A stretch of 64,000 nucleotides of DNA, from assembly GCA_018669005.1 (NCBI GenBank), contig JABJAL010000064.1, positions 1-64,000 of the forward strand. The letters are read 5' to 3'. Below the pieces are notes generated by a model. It was given only the letters and a program-made list of their open reading frames with translations, searched no databases and was not told the origin of the DNA. A program made the translations under genes and the position numbers. Positions 9,381 through 17,701 of this stretch are shown here, piece by piece (position 1 is the stretch's first letter; every line of letters begins with the position of its first letter). Origin of the DNA: Nitrospinaceae bacterium. Its GTDB lineage: Bacteria; UBA8248.

Positions 9381-10367
9381 CTACCATTCAACCAGAGCGG
9401 CGCCCCAAGTGAACCCCCCACCAAAGGCAGCCATTAGGACATTATCACCACGCTGGATTTTCCCCTCCCTTACCCACTCATCCAAAGCTACCGGAATCGT
9501 GGCAGAGGACATATTACCATATTTATCTATCGTAACTACGACCTTATCCATCGACAACTTCAGACGCTTAGCTACCGCCTCAATAATCCTTATATTGGCC
9601 TGATGCGGAATAAAAACATCTATATCATCCACGGTCATATTATTTTTCTCAAGTGCCTCAGCGCATACATTGCTAAAATGACGTACCGCAGTTTTGAATG
9701 TTTCTTGACCCTTCATCTTTATCGTATGGGCATCCGACTCGATATCTTCCGTGCGCATGGGAGGAAGTTTTGTGCCTCCTCCTATGATGAGAATTTTATC
9801 CGCATCCTTACCATCACTGTAAGTGTATGTATCGATAATTCCCTTTTGGCCATTTTCCGCCGGGCCCATGATTACCGCCCCGGCACCGTCTCCCCATAGG
9901 ACACAAGTTCCACGGTCCTTCCAATTAACAGTGCGCGTCATAAGGTCCACAGAGGCCACTAAAACATTTTTCTTGAGGCCTGAGCGAATATACGCATCGG
10001 CTACCTGAACACCGTATACAAACCCCGAGCATGCCGCGTTCATATCAAAAGCCGCCGCACGTTCTGCACCAATTTCCGCCTGGAGCCAACAAGCCGTAGA
10101 AGGACACAAGGAATCCGGCGTCAGCGTTGTCACAATTATAAGGTCAATTTCTTTTGGATCCATACCGGCCGCCTCGAGAGCACGCTGGCTAGCCGGGAGG
10201 GAGAGGTCAGACGCTGCGGCCTCGGGCTGCGCAACCCTGCGCTCACGGATCCCGGTACGATCAAAAATCCATTGATCCGTTGTGTCAACGATTTTTTCGA
10301 GGTCAGAATTTGCAAGAACTTCATCTGGAACGTAGGAGCCGGTCCCAAGAATGACCGAATGAGTCAT
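9381..10367 (-). CDS. fabH: Beta-ketoacyl-[ACP] synthase III (FabH)
   Basis: Initiates fatty acid synthesis by condensing an acyl-CoA primer with malonyl-ACP. The 328-residue protein shows the Cys-His-Asn triad: Cys113 in NAACSGFVYG, His255 in IPHQANIR and Asn285 in YGNMSSAT. It is 30 nt downstream of plsX, the standard plsX-fabH pairing. Whether the primer is acetyl-CoA or a branched acyl-CoA cannot be read from the sequence. Confidence 0.97.
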   Translation of the reverse strand: MTHSVILGTGSYVPDEVLANSDLEKIVDTTDQWIFDRTGIRERRVAQPEAAASDLSLPASQRALEAAGMDPKEIDLIIVTTLTPDSLCPSTACWLQAEIGAERAAAFDMNAACSGFVYGVQVADAYIRSGLKKNVLVASVDLMTRTVNWKDRGTCVLWGDGAGAVIMGPAENGQKGIIDTYTYSDGKDADKILIIGGGTKLPPMRTEDIESDAHTIKMKGQETFKTAVRHFSNVCAEALEKNNMTVDDIDVFIPHQANIRIIEAVAKRLKLSMDKVVVTIDKYGNMSSATIPVALDEWVREGKIQRGDNVLMAAFGGGFTWGAALVEW

Positions 10368-10397
10368 ATTTTACACCTGAATTGGGCGGGAATGCTT

Positions 10398-11528
10398 TTA
10401 CTTTTGTGTCAGATTCGTTTCGCTATCATCGGAAGATTGCCCTTCTTCCGATGATTCACTCGATTCACCTGGATGAAAAATACCCTCACGGATTTGATCC
10501 CAAAGGCGCCAACCGGGCTCAGAGCTTCTTTGTAATGACAACTGCCTGTCTATTTCGCTTTGTATCTTACCGTTTAATTGCTTTTTCACCAATTGGTCCG
10601 TAGCCCTCAAAGCATTTTTAACCGCTTTCGCCGTACTTCGTCCGTGCCCAATCATGCACAGACCGTTTAGCCCTAGCAGCGGCGCCGCACCATATTCAGA
10701 ATAATCCGTCCTCTTCTTCATGGATTTCAAGCCGTTTTGGAGGAACATATACCCAATTTTACTTCGAACCGAGTGTGTAACCTCCTCCCGGAGAAGGGTG
10801 GTAAGCATCTCACTTAGACTTTCACTAACCTTGAGCGCCACATTCCCCGAAAAGCCATCGCAGACAATAACATCCACATTGCCCTGAAAAATAATGCTTC
10901 CCTCAACATTTCCCATGAAATTCAAATCACTTTTTGCAAACAGACCATGAGCTGTCCTGAGGGCATCAGTACCTTTTGAAACCTCTCCTCCAACGTTAAG
11001 AAGTCCGACAGAGGGCGAGGGCGTATCCAGGGCAAGCTCGGAGTATATTTGACCCATCACCCCAAACTGGAACAGGTGCTGCGCCTTGGGAAGTAAGTTT
11101 GCTCCGACATCGAGCATGATACTAAACCCCTTGAGGGTGGGAATGAGTGCTGCAATGGCAGGCCTCAAAACACCCTTCATTCTTTGAAGCACATGCAAAG
11201 AGACGGCAAATGCGCCTCCCGTATCTCCCGCGCTAAATACGGCGCTCGCCTCACTTTTTTTTACTAATTCGGCAGCAACACGCATCGAAGAGTTTGGTTT
11301 TGATTTCAAAGCTTTCGAGGGGACCTCACCCATCTCAATCACTTGGGTGGCTTCGCGAATTTCAAACGGCAAACCACGCGCACCCAAGCGGGAGAGTTCA
11401 GAATCAATACTCTCGGGTATTCCGACAAGAATTGATTCTATGCCCAACTCTTTGTATGCGAGTACCGCGCCCTCTATAATTAACGAAGGTGCGTGATCCC
11501 CGCCCATTGCATCAACAGCAATCTTCAT
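10398..11528 (-). CDS. plsX: Phosphate acyltransferase PlsX
   Basis: Makes acyl-phosphate from acyl-ACP, the acyl donor for PlsY in phosphatidic acid synthesis. The 376-residue protein starts with the family signature MKIAVDAMGGDHAP and keeps the conserved GDTGG and CDGFSGN segments. The C-terminus is extended by an acidic, Ser-rich tail. It lies between rpmF and fabH, the widely conserved yceD-rpmF-plsX-fabH order that links ribosome supply to lipid synthesis. Confidence 0.96.
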   Translation of the reverse strand: MKIAVDAMGGDHAPSLIIEGAVLAYKELGIESILVGIPESIDSELSRLGARGLPFEIREATQVIEMGEVPSKALKSKPNSSMRVAAELVKKSEASAVFSAGDTGGAFAVSLHVLQRMKGVLRPAIAALIPTLKGFSIMLDVGANLLPKAQHLFQFGVMGQIYSELALDTPSPSVGLLNVGGEVSKGTDALRTAHGLFAKSDLNFMGNVEGSIIFQGNVDVIVCDGFSGNVALKVSESLSEMLTTLLREEVTHSVRSKIGYMFLQNGLKSMKKRTDYSEYGAAPLLGLNGLCMIGHGRSTAKAVKNALRATDQLVKKQLNGKIQSEIDRQLSLQRSSEPGWRLWDQIREGIFHPGESSESSEEGQSSDDSETNLTQK

Positions 11529-11551
11529 GAAAGCACCCCTGAGCTACTATC

Positions 11552-11734
11552 TCAGGCTTCTTGGACAGCCAAAACCTTTTGCCCCTTGTAGAAGCCACAA
11601 GTAGTGCATAAACGATGCGGCAACACAGGTGCTTCACAGTTCGAACACACTGCCACGGCAGGCTTGGCCACCTTCCAGTGTGTCCTACGCTTGCGCCCTC
11701 TTGTCTGAGAATGACGAGTTTTGGGCAGAGCCAT
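11552..11734 (-). CDS. rpmF: 50S ribosomal protein L32
   Basis: Small 60-residue protein of the large ribosomal subunit. After the N-terminal MALPKTRHSQTR, which matches the family start, a Cys4 zinc ribbon is visible (CSNCEAPVLPHRLCTTC). This is therefore the zinc-containing form. It is 67 nt downstream of the DUF177 gene and 23 nt upstream of plsX. Confidence 0.97.
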   Translation of the reverse strand: MALPKTRHSQTRGRKRRTHWKVAKPAVAVCSNCEAPVLPHRLCTTCGFYKGQKVLAVQEA

Positions 11735-11801
11735 GATGGAACGCCTCCTATTAAAATGAATCTAAAAAAGGCAATCGTTTTAAAAACGACTGCTCAACTT
11801 A

Positions 11802-12347
11802 TCAGCTTTCGACTTTTCCCCATTCCTTTAAAGCGGCCAGCCTTGGGTCAATTTCTGAATCCGTGCCAACTCCGTTACCTTCCTCAAGCCGTTGGCACAA
11901 CTCAGGCTCATCTCCCATACATTTATCCGGACACTTGGGTTGAATCGGTATTGCCAGGCCAAGCTGATCCCGAAGCGGACTTGAAAGATCCACCTCATCA
12001 TTTTCGATGTAATAAACCTCTAAATCTCTTTCTCCTAATTCAACACCATCGCCCGAATCAATTTCATATGGCGCCAGCGGCTGAAAATAAACAGTAAGCT
12101 CATCTTCAACAGGAATCTTTACTTGAGCAAGACCTAGCGAGCACTCCACCAAAAAAGAACCAGATACGCGACCTTCAAAAACGGCTTCTTTCTCGCCAGT
12201 TCGCTCCAGCATACCCTCTATTTTCACATCCGAAAGAGGGGGCCAACTCTCATCTTCAAGATTTAAACGCTCTACAGCAACCACAAGATCAATTTTCATC
12301 CCCGTCTTGGGAATCTGATCGAGCTTATATCTCAGGTCATTTAACAT
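11802..12347 (-). CDS. YceD/DUF177 family protein
   Basis: A 181-residue member of the DUF177 family, which is almost always encoded directly upstream of rpmF and has been connected to 23S rRNA accumulation in E. coli and plants. The C-terminal part contains the conserved cysteine cluster around CPDKCMGDEPELC. It is the first gene after a strong promoter at 12417-12446, so it opens the lipid and ribosome operon. The molecular activity is not established. Confidence 0.88.
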   Translation of the reverse strand: MLNDLRYKLDQIPKTGMKIDLVVAVERLNLEDESWPPLSDVKIEGMLERTGEKEAVFEGRVSGSFLVECSLGLAQVKIPVEDELTVYFQPLAPYEIDSGDGVELGERDLEVYYIENDEVDLSSPLRDQLGLAIPIQPKCPDKCMGDEPELCQRLEEGNGVGTDSEIDPRLAALKEWGKVES

Positions 12348-12416
12348 TTTAACCTCCCGGAAACAACGTGGGAGTCAAGCTCAGAGAGAAAACTCCTGAG
12401 GGCGGCAAGCCATGAG

Positions 12417-12446
12417 ACTATAGGGATCAATCTAGGCATGTGTCAA
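12417..12446 (-). promoter_or_regulatory. Sigma-70-type promoter of the yceD-rpmF-plsX-fab operon
   Basis: On the minus strand the -35 box is a perfect TTGACA (12441-12446) and the -10 box is TATAGT (12417-12422), separated by 18 bp. Transcription would start near 12410, about 60 nt before the DUF177 start codon. This is the only consensus-like promoter I see in front of this gene block. Confidence 0.75.
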
Positions 12447-12509
12447 TCAATAATTTCGGAAAAAAATCTCTAAAAAAGCATATAGATAGCTGATATTATT
12501 GTAATTACA

Positions 12510-13502
12510 TTATTCTCTCAAAAGAAGCCTCTTTAACAAACCCTCCCGTACCCCTCCGGTGGACACGCGTAGGGTTTCGTAGCCTCCCCACCTGAGTATT
12601 TCCCTGACAACGATCAGGCCCGCAAGAGCGATATCCTCGCGCCCAGGCTCGAAGCCGGGCAACAAATTTCGCCCTGTCATGTCGAGGGCGGCGAATCTAT
12701 CCACCCACGACCCAATTTCGCCGCGCTCGATAAAAACGCCGTTTATGCCCTGATTACGGTCTTTTTCCTCCCTCACGAACCCCGCCAGGGCGACAGTTCC
12801 GCCGCAGCCAATGAGCGGGACGTCGGGAGGAGCGAGCGGCATTGAGTGCAACATGTCGCTCATATCTCTCGCGCAGGCCTCGACCTGGGCCTTTGGGGTG
12901 GGGATATCCCTAAGGTGGCCCTCGGTGAGATAGACCACACCAGCATTTAAGCTGCACGTTTTCAACATCTTACCTTCTTTTTCGTGTGTCAGCTCAAGGC
13001 TCCCGCCGCCAATGTCAAAGACCAGGGACTCATTTGCCCTCTCGTCAGGTTTCCTATCGGGCCGCTCACCAGAGCGCCCGGCGGGCCATTGGGCCCGGGT
13101 ACTTATCACACCCGCCAGCGACAACCTGGCCTCCTCCTCGCCCGAAATCACCCGAAGGGGCACGCCCAACTTCCTCACCTCACGGGCAAATGCCTCGCCA
13201 TTCGATGCCTCCCGCAAAACGCTCGTCGCCACCGCCTCGATGATATCCACCCCCATCTCCTCGGCAATGTTCCTAAATCGCTCAAGCGTCTCTATGCCCC
13301 GGGCCATGGCCGCCTCCGAGAGCGCCCCGCTTGAGGCCACCCCCTCGCCCAGGCGAATCAGCTCGCGCCACCTTCCGCGAGAGACCAGCGCACCCGAGCT
13401 ATCCAGCTCTGCCACTGCCAGGCGGGCCGCATTCGTTCCCAAATCGACCACCGCCGCCAGGCGGGGCGCACCCTTACCGCTATCCATCACAGTCATACCC
13501 AT
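12510..13502 (-). CDS. Ppx/GppA-family exopolyphosphatase or guanosine pentaphosphatase
   Basis: Member of the ASKHA-fold family that hydrolyses polyphosphate or converts pppGpp to ppGpp. The 330-residue length corresponds to the short, two-domain form lacking the C-terminal HD-like domain of E. coli Ppx. Phosphate-binding motifs are present: VVDLGTNAARL near the N-terminus and VFDIGGGSLEL in the middle. Sequence alone does not separate polyphosphate from pppGpp activity. No good ribosome binding site precedes the ATG at 13502; three 15-bp tandem repeats lie just upstream (13510-13554). Confidence 0.9.
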   Translation of the reverse strand: MGMTVMDSGKGAPRLAAVVDLGTNAARLAVAELDSSGALVSRGRWRELIRLGEGVASSGALSEAAMARGIETLERFRNIAEEMGVDIIEAVATSVLREASNGEAFAREVRKLGVPLRVISGEEEARLSLAGVISTRAQWPAGRSGERPDRKPDERANESLVFDIGGGSLELTHEKEGKMLKTCSLNAGVVYLTEGHLRDIPTPKAQVEACARDMSDMLHSMPLAPPDVPLIGCGGTVALAGFVREEKDRNQGINGVFIERGEIGSWVDRFAALDMTGRNLLPGFEPGREDIALAGLIVVREILRWGGYETLRVSTGGVREGLLKRLLLRE

Positions 13503-13509
13503 AATGAAA

Positions 13510-13554
13510 TTTGGACAAATCAGACTTGGATAAATCGAATTTGGACAAACGAAG
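13510..13554. repeat. Three 15-bp tandem repeats upstream of the Ppx/GppA gene
   Basis: Imperfect head-to-tail units at 13510-13524, 13525-13539 and 13540-13554, each built around YTTGGAYAAA. They occupy the 81-nt gap between the carbonic anhydrase and phosphatase genes and end 8 nt from the phosphatase start codon. They could be protein-binding or RNA-level sites, or simple slippage products. Confidence 0.7.
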
Positions 13555-13583
13555 TTTTAACATCAAGAATCTACAAAAAAGAC

Positions 13584-14093
13584 CTACCCGTTTCGATAAC
13601 GCTCTTTGAGGCTGGCGTACACTTGGGGCGTTCGCTTAAAACGCTCCCGCTCATCGTCCCTCAACTCGCGCACAAATTTCGCTGGCGTGCCCATCCAAAG
13701 CGTGTTCGGGGGAATCTCCTTGCCCTCGGGCACCAGCGCCCCCGCGCCAACGACCGCCCCCTCTCCAACCACCACATTGTTCAAGATAATTGCGCCCATG
13801 GCGATAAGCGCACCGTCTTTAATTTCGCAACCATGGACAATCGCCGAGTGCCCGATAGAAACATCGTCCCCGAGAATACAGGGGGATTTTCCCCCCTCGA
13901 TATGAAGAAGAGATAAATCCTGAATATTGGTTCGCTTACCCACCCGGATGTGCATCTCATCGCCGCGAAGAACGCACCCATACCAAACGCTGCTGTCCTC
14001 GCCAATCTCCACATCACCGATAATCACCGCCGTCTCGGCGATCCATGCCTTCTCGTGCACCTTGGGGAGCTTCCCCTCGTAGGGTAAATACAT
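13584..14093 (-). CDS. Gamma-class carbonic anhydrase family protein (left-handed beta-helix)
   Basis: A 169-residue hexapeptide-repeat protein of the YrdA/PaaY/gamma-carbonic anhydrase group. The repeated I-G-x6 turns run through most of the chain. The three metal-binding histidines expected for the active family are in place: His64 (LLHIEGG), His82 and His87 (GHSAIVHG). It follows the M23 peptidase gene by 15 nt and is likely co-transcribed with it. CO2 hydration is inferred from the intact ligands; many homologues have no proven activity. Confidence 0.88.
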   Translation of the reverse strand: MYLPYEGKLPKVHEKAWIAETAVIIGDVEIGEDSSVWYGCVLRGDEMHIRVGKRTNIQDLSLLHIEGGKSPCILGDDVSIGHSAIVHGCEIKDGALIAMGAIILNNVVVGEGAVVGAGALVPEGKEIPPNTLWMGTPAKFVRELRDDERERFKRTPQVYASLKERYRNG

Positions 14094-14108
14094 CCTTCGA
14101 AATATCCT

Positions 14109-15551
14109 CTAGTTTAAAGGCTGGGCTGCCACACCTGCCGAGGCCAGCTCCGGCTTCGCCCCAAAAAACTGCGCCGTCTCTATCTCTATGATGCGCTCCC
14201 GCGCCACCCGCCGAAACGCCGCTATATATTTTTTCGGCACCGGCTCGCCCGCAGGCAGTTTTGCCGAAAGCGGATTCAGCGCAGCCCCGTTACGCTTGAT
14301 GCGAAAATCGAGATGCGGCCCCGTCGATAATCCTGTCGAGCCCACAAAACCGATAATCTGACCCTGCCTGACCCGCGCCCGGCTTCTGACCCCGCGGCCA
14401 ATCCTCGACAAATGCAGGTATGAAGTAACATAACCACGGCTGTGGCGCACCTTGACCATCTTGCCGGCCGCCCCCTTCCAACCCGCCGAGGCAACCACCC
14501 CGTCCGCAACCGAGCGAACCGGCGTCCCCTTTGGCGCCGCATAGTCCACCCCTAGATGGGGCCGGTAGCGCTTGAGAATCGGATGAAATCGCTTTCTTGT
14601 GAAACGAGAGCTAATTCGGGTGTACTTGAGAGGCGACTTGAGGAACGCCCGCTTAAGGGTCTCCCCCTCCGGCGTGTAGTAGGTCGCATAGCCGCTGTCG
14701 AACAAAACCGCGGCGTGTTTCTTGCCCCCGCCTTCGATCCGGGCAGCCAGTATCCGTCCCAGCCCCGCCGGGTAGCCATCCAGCGATCGCTTTTCAATTA
14801 ATAGCTCGATGGATTCGCCGCCCTTCATTCCCTTGTGGAAATCGACCACCCACTCGAATATTTCGTTCAGCTTCACCGCATAGGCAAGAGGAATGCCCGC
14901 CTGGTTAATTGTCCCGAAAAGAGAATCCTGAAGCTTCATCTTCACGCGAACGTTTTCAACATCGTAGGGAATCAGTTCAAGCCGCGCCCGAAGGGGGCCT
15001 CTCTTGGTTCGATACACGCGGAGGCGGCGCTCACTATCCACCTGAACCAGGAACCGATGCACCTTTTTTCCGACTGCCGCCAACTCGTAGCGATTTCCCA
15101 CCCCAATGCGGGAGAGCGAATAAACGGACCTGCTTGCGCGAAGAACCCTAAAAATTTCATCTCGCTCAAGCCCATTGGCGGCAAGAACGGCAAAAACAGA
15201 ATCGTTGGGCCTGAAGCGGTCCCGCTGGGTAGCCAACGTAGGGCCATCGGGAAGGGCATCCGCTGGCAATCCCACCCCTCTGGGGAGCTTGACGGGTGGT
15301 TTGAGCGCGCTTCCCCCCTGAATGCGCCCCTTATCGCCCTGGCTCGATTGCCAGGTTTCAGGGCTTCTCATCGCCTCCCAGCTCTCCTGCAGGTACTGAC
15401 AGCCCGCAAGAACTACCGGAAGCGCAAAAAGCACGGCAAGGAGCCAGCCATAGCGCCCGGATCCTACCTTTCCGGATTTTATCTGCTCGGAATCTTTCAC
15501 GACAGGATTCGAACTATCTGCTGGTGGGCGGTCGCCCAATCTATAAACCAT
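14109..15551 (-). CDS. M23 family metallopeptidase, probable lipoprotein
   Basis: Predicted murein DD-endopeptidase of the LytM/OapA-like group acting in the cell envelope. The 480-residue protein has a charged 33-residue leader, a membrane segment (34-49) and a lipobox-like LAGC with Cys51. A middle region resembles the pre-peptidase domain of YebA/MepM proteins, followed by the C-terminal M23 domain. The zinc ligands are visible in HLGVDYAAPKGTP and in PHLDFRI; SYLHLSR lies between them. The leader before the lipobox is long, so the true start may be further in. It is encoded just upstream of the carbonic anhydrase gene. Confidence 0.9.
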   Translation of the reverse strand: MVYRLGDRPPADSSNPVVKDSEQIKSGKVGSGRYGWLLAVLFALPVVLAGCQYLQESWEAMRSPETWQSSQGDKGRIQGGSALKPPVKLPRGVGLPADALPDGPTLATQRDRFRPNDSVFAVLAANGLERDEIFRVLRASRSVYSLSRIGVGNRYELAAVGKKVHRFLVQVDSERRLRVYRTKRGPLRARLELIPYDVENVRVKMKLQDSLFGTINQAGIPLAYAVKLNEIFEWVVDFHKGMKGGESIELLIEKRSLDGYPAGLGRILAARIEGGGKKHAAVLFDSGYATYYTPEGETLKRAFLKSPLKYTRISSRFTRKRFHPILKRYRPHLGVDYAAPKGTPVRSVADGVVASAGWKGAAGKMVKVRHSRGYVTSYLHLSRIGRGVRSRARVRQGQIIGFVGSTGLSTGPHLDFRIKRNGAALNPLSAKLPAGEPVPKKYIAAFRRVARERIIEIETAQFFGAKPELASAGVAAQPLN

Positions 15552-15789
15552 TGATATTTATTACCTTATGCCCGGGCGGAGCACAGGTGAATCCGGCAAA
15601 TACCAATAACCTACTTGAGCATTTACCGACTAAACCATTACACTATCAGGAGTTACGGGATCAAGCAAGGAAAAAGAACTCGGCGTTTGATAAATGAATA
15701 GTAGTGCTACACAATCCCGCCGGTGGCCATTCCTTCATTGCACCGTTTCTAAAGAAACCTGCGTTACAAGAACAACCAGGAGAAATTCA

Positions 15790-16164
15790 ATGAATCAAGA
15801 ATCATCGCTCTACGCTCGCCTTGGTGGCTATGATGGCATCACAGGATTTTGCAGTGATTTGCTCCCGCGCCTCCAGGGAGACCCTCAATTAGCCCGTTTC
15901 TGGCAAAACCGCGGAGACGACGGCATTGCGAGAGAAAAACAACTTTTGATTGATTTTTTGTGCTCATGTGCCGGCGGGCCGCTTCACTACACTGGCCGGG
16001 ATATGAAGATTACACATGTCGGCATGGGAATCAGTGAAAGTGATTGGAACGTATTCCTTGGACATGCGGGCGAAACGATGAAAGCCCTACAGGTTCCCCA
16101 GCAAGAATGTGACGATGTCGTCGCATTTGTCTTGAGCCTGAAAGACGATATCGTCGAGGCCTAG
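15790..16164 (+). CDS. Truncated haemoglobin, group I-like
   Basis: A 124-residue 2-on-2 globin. The start at 15790 is favoured over an upstream ATG at 15694 because AGGAG lies 7 nt before it and the product then begins at the usual family position (MNQESSLYARLGG). The proximal histidine is in the YTGRDMKITHVGMGI segment, the expected site for group I. At the position where FY normally supplies the B10 tyrosine, this protein has FC (GFCSDLLPRL), an unusual distal pocket by my reading. It is monocistronic and followed by a strong terminator. Roles of the family include NO and O2 chemistry; none can be assigned here. Confidence 0.88.
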   Translation: MNQESSLYARLGGYDGITGFCSDLLPRLQGDPQLARFWQNRGDDGIAREKQLLIDFLCSCAGGPLHYTGRDMKITHVGMGISESDWNVFLGHAGETMKALQVPQQECDDVVAFVLSLKDDIVEA

Positions 16165-16193
16165 ATAAATACCTAAAACATTCATTCCCTTTG

Positions 16194-16234
16194 AAAAAAA
16201 TACCCCTCTCCATGCTGGAGGGGGGTATTTTTTT
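16194..16234. terminator. Bidirectional intrinsic terminator
   Basis: A 12-bp stem with one G-T wobble (TACCCCTCTCCA at 16201-16212 paired with 16216-16227) and a 3-nt loop is flanked by A7 on the left and T7 on the right. It separates the plus-strand globin from the convergent CinA-like gene and can serve both. Confidence 0.9.
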
Positions 16235-16325
16235 ATCATTCTGCGACCAGTCGAATTACACCTATTCGCCCTCTGGATCTGAATCGTAAAAAGAACTCAG
16301 ATTCCAACTCTATCCAGCCCGCGCT

Positions 16326-17579
16326 TTACTCCACCAGCGCCTGCCGGACCAGATCGAGGGCAAACATGGGCACCCGCGATTGAATAAATCGCTCGTTGCC
16401 GCCGAAAATCCCATCGTGTTTCTTGATTTTGCCGCCCACCGACAGCGCAAAGTGGGTCGTCCCTTGCGCCGGTGCGGTGCGGCTATGCTCGGGCTCGATG
16501 TTCGGCGGGGGGTTGGGGCCCATCACCACCAGCCCGATGTCCGCACCCGCCTCCTCGGCGGCCTTAATTGCCAGCGCCTCGGCAAAATCCTCGCCGCCAG
16601 GCTCACTGCCCAAGGGCAGATCGTACATTCGCGCCAGCTCGGCTGGGTCCATCGCCACGACACCGCGCCGGAGGAAATCCACCCGCTCGGGCCAGGCCGC
16701 AAGACGCTGCAAAACAGCGCCCCCTGTGTTTGTTTCGACCACCACAATCGTTTTTTTCTGCTCGCCCAAAAGTTCGGCGACCACCTGGTCGAGCGTAACC
16801 TCACCAACGGCATAGATTGCCGAGCCCAGAATCTCGCGCACCTTCACGTCGAGAACGTCAATCATCTCCTCGGCCTTCTCGATGTTCTCGGCGCGGGCCG
16901 TGATGCGAACGTCCACCTGCCCGGGATGCGCCAGCACCCCAATGCTCGGGTTCCTCGACTCGCGGAACAGATCGCCTATCATCAGATCCACCCGGCTCTC
17001 GCCCAGCCCGCAGGTCTTGAGCACGCGTGTTCTGATTACCTCGCCAAGATCGAATTTCTCCTGGATGATCGGAATCGCCCGCTCCCCGATGATGTAGCGC
17101 ATCTCTACGGGCACGCCCGGGGCGACGATGATAAGCCCTTTTTCATCCTCACAATAAAAACAAGGCGCCGTCCCGCGCGGGTTTTCAATAACCGTGGCGC
17201 CCTGGGGAACGAAAGCCTGCTTGCGGTTGTTCTCCGTCATCTTAAAGCCGCGGCGCACGAAATATTTTTCGATGTAGTCATAAAGCTCCTGGCGAAACTC
17301 CAGCTCCACGCCCATCACGCGCGCCACACACTCGCGGGTCAGGTCGTCCACCGTGGGTCCGAGCCCGCCCGAGGTGATGACCACCTGGCTCCTATCGTGG
17401 GACTGGCCAATGGCAAACGAAATGCGGTCCAGGTTGTCTCCCACAATCGTCTTGAAATACATGTTCACACCAACCGCCTTTAACTGCTGGGCGATAAAAG
17501 CGCTGTTCGTATCGATAAGATCGCCCAGCAGCATTTCGGTGCCGATGGCGACGATTTCTGCGCGTACTGGCTCTGACAT
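16326..17579 (-). CDS. CinA-like protein with an atypical C-terminal amidase domain
   Basis: CinA-family proteins combine an N-terminal MoaB/MogA-like domain (COG1058) with a C-terminal NMN deamidase domain (PncC). The start at 17579 is chosen because AAGGA lies 7 nt upstream and the protein then opens MSEPVRAEIVAIGTE. The N domain looks intact: AIGTEMLLGD (11-20) and SGGLGPTVDDLT (70-81). In the C domain the usual ESxTGG signature reads ETNTGG (282-287), so the serine is replaced by threonine. The later YSN..K and GIAGPxGG segments are also not recognisable. The amidase activity is therefore doubtful. An upstream ATG at 17609 lacks a ribosome binding site. Confidence 0.85.
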   Translation of the reverse strand: MSEPVRAEIVAIGTEMLLGDLIDTNSAFIAQQLKAVGVNMYFKTIVGDNLDRISFAIGQSHDRSQVVITSGGLGPTVDDLTRECVARVMGVELEFRQELYDYIEKYFVRRGFKMTENNRKQAFVPQGATVIENPRGTAPCFYCEDEKGLIIVAPGVPVEMRYIIGERAIPIIQEKFDLGEVIRTRVLKTCGLGESRVDLMIGDLFRESRNPSIGVLAHPGQVDVRITARAENIEKAEEMIDVLDVKVREILGSAIYAVGEVTLDQVVAELLGEQKKTIVVVETNTGGAVLQRLAAWPERVDFLRRGVVAMDPAELARMYDLPLGSEPGGEDFAEALAIKAAEEAGADIGLVVMGPNPPPNIEPEHSRTAPAQGTTHFALSVGGKIKKHDGIFGGNERFIQSRVPMFALDLVRQALVE

Positions 17580-17701
17580 TTCAAAATCCTTCCATGGGTG
17601 GGAGGTCATTTAACGAATTAAGGAAACCGCATCTTATGGAAGAGGCGATGCGGGCACAAGGCGCGAGAGCCGATTCTGCGCGCCCCTTTTCCTTGGTCTT
17701 T

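Noticed and set aside
16380-17483. Plus-strand open frame of 367 codons over the CinA-like gene
   Set aside because: Antisense to a protein with recognisable CinA motifs; His/Arg-rich translation without a domain or start signal.
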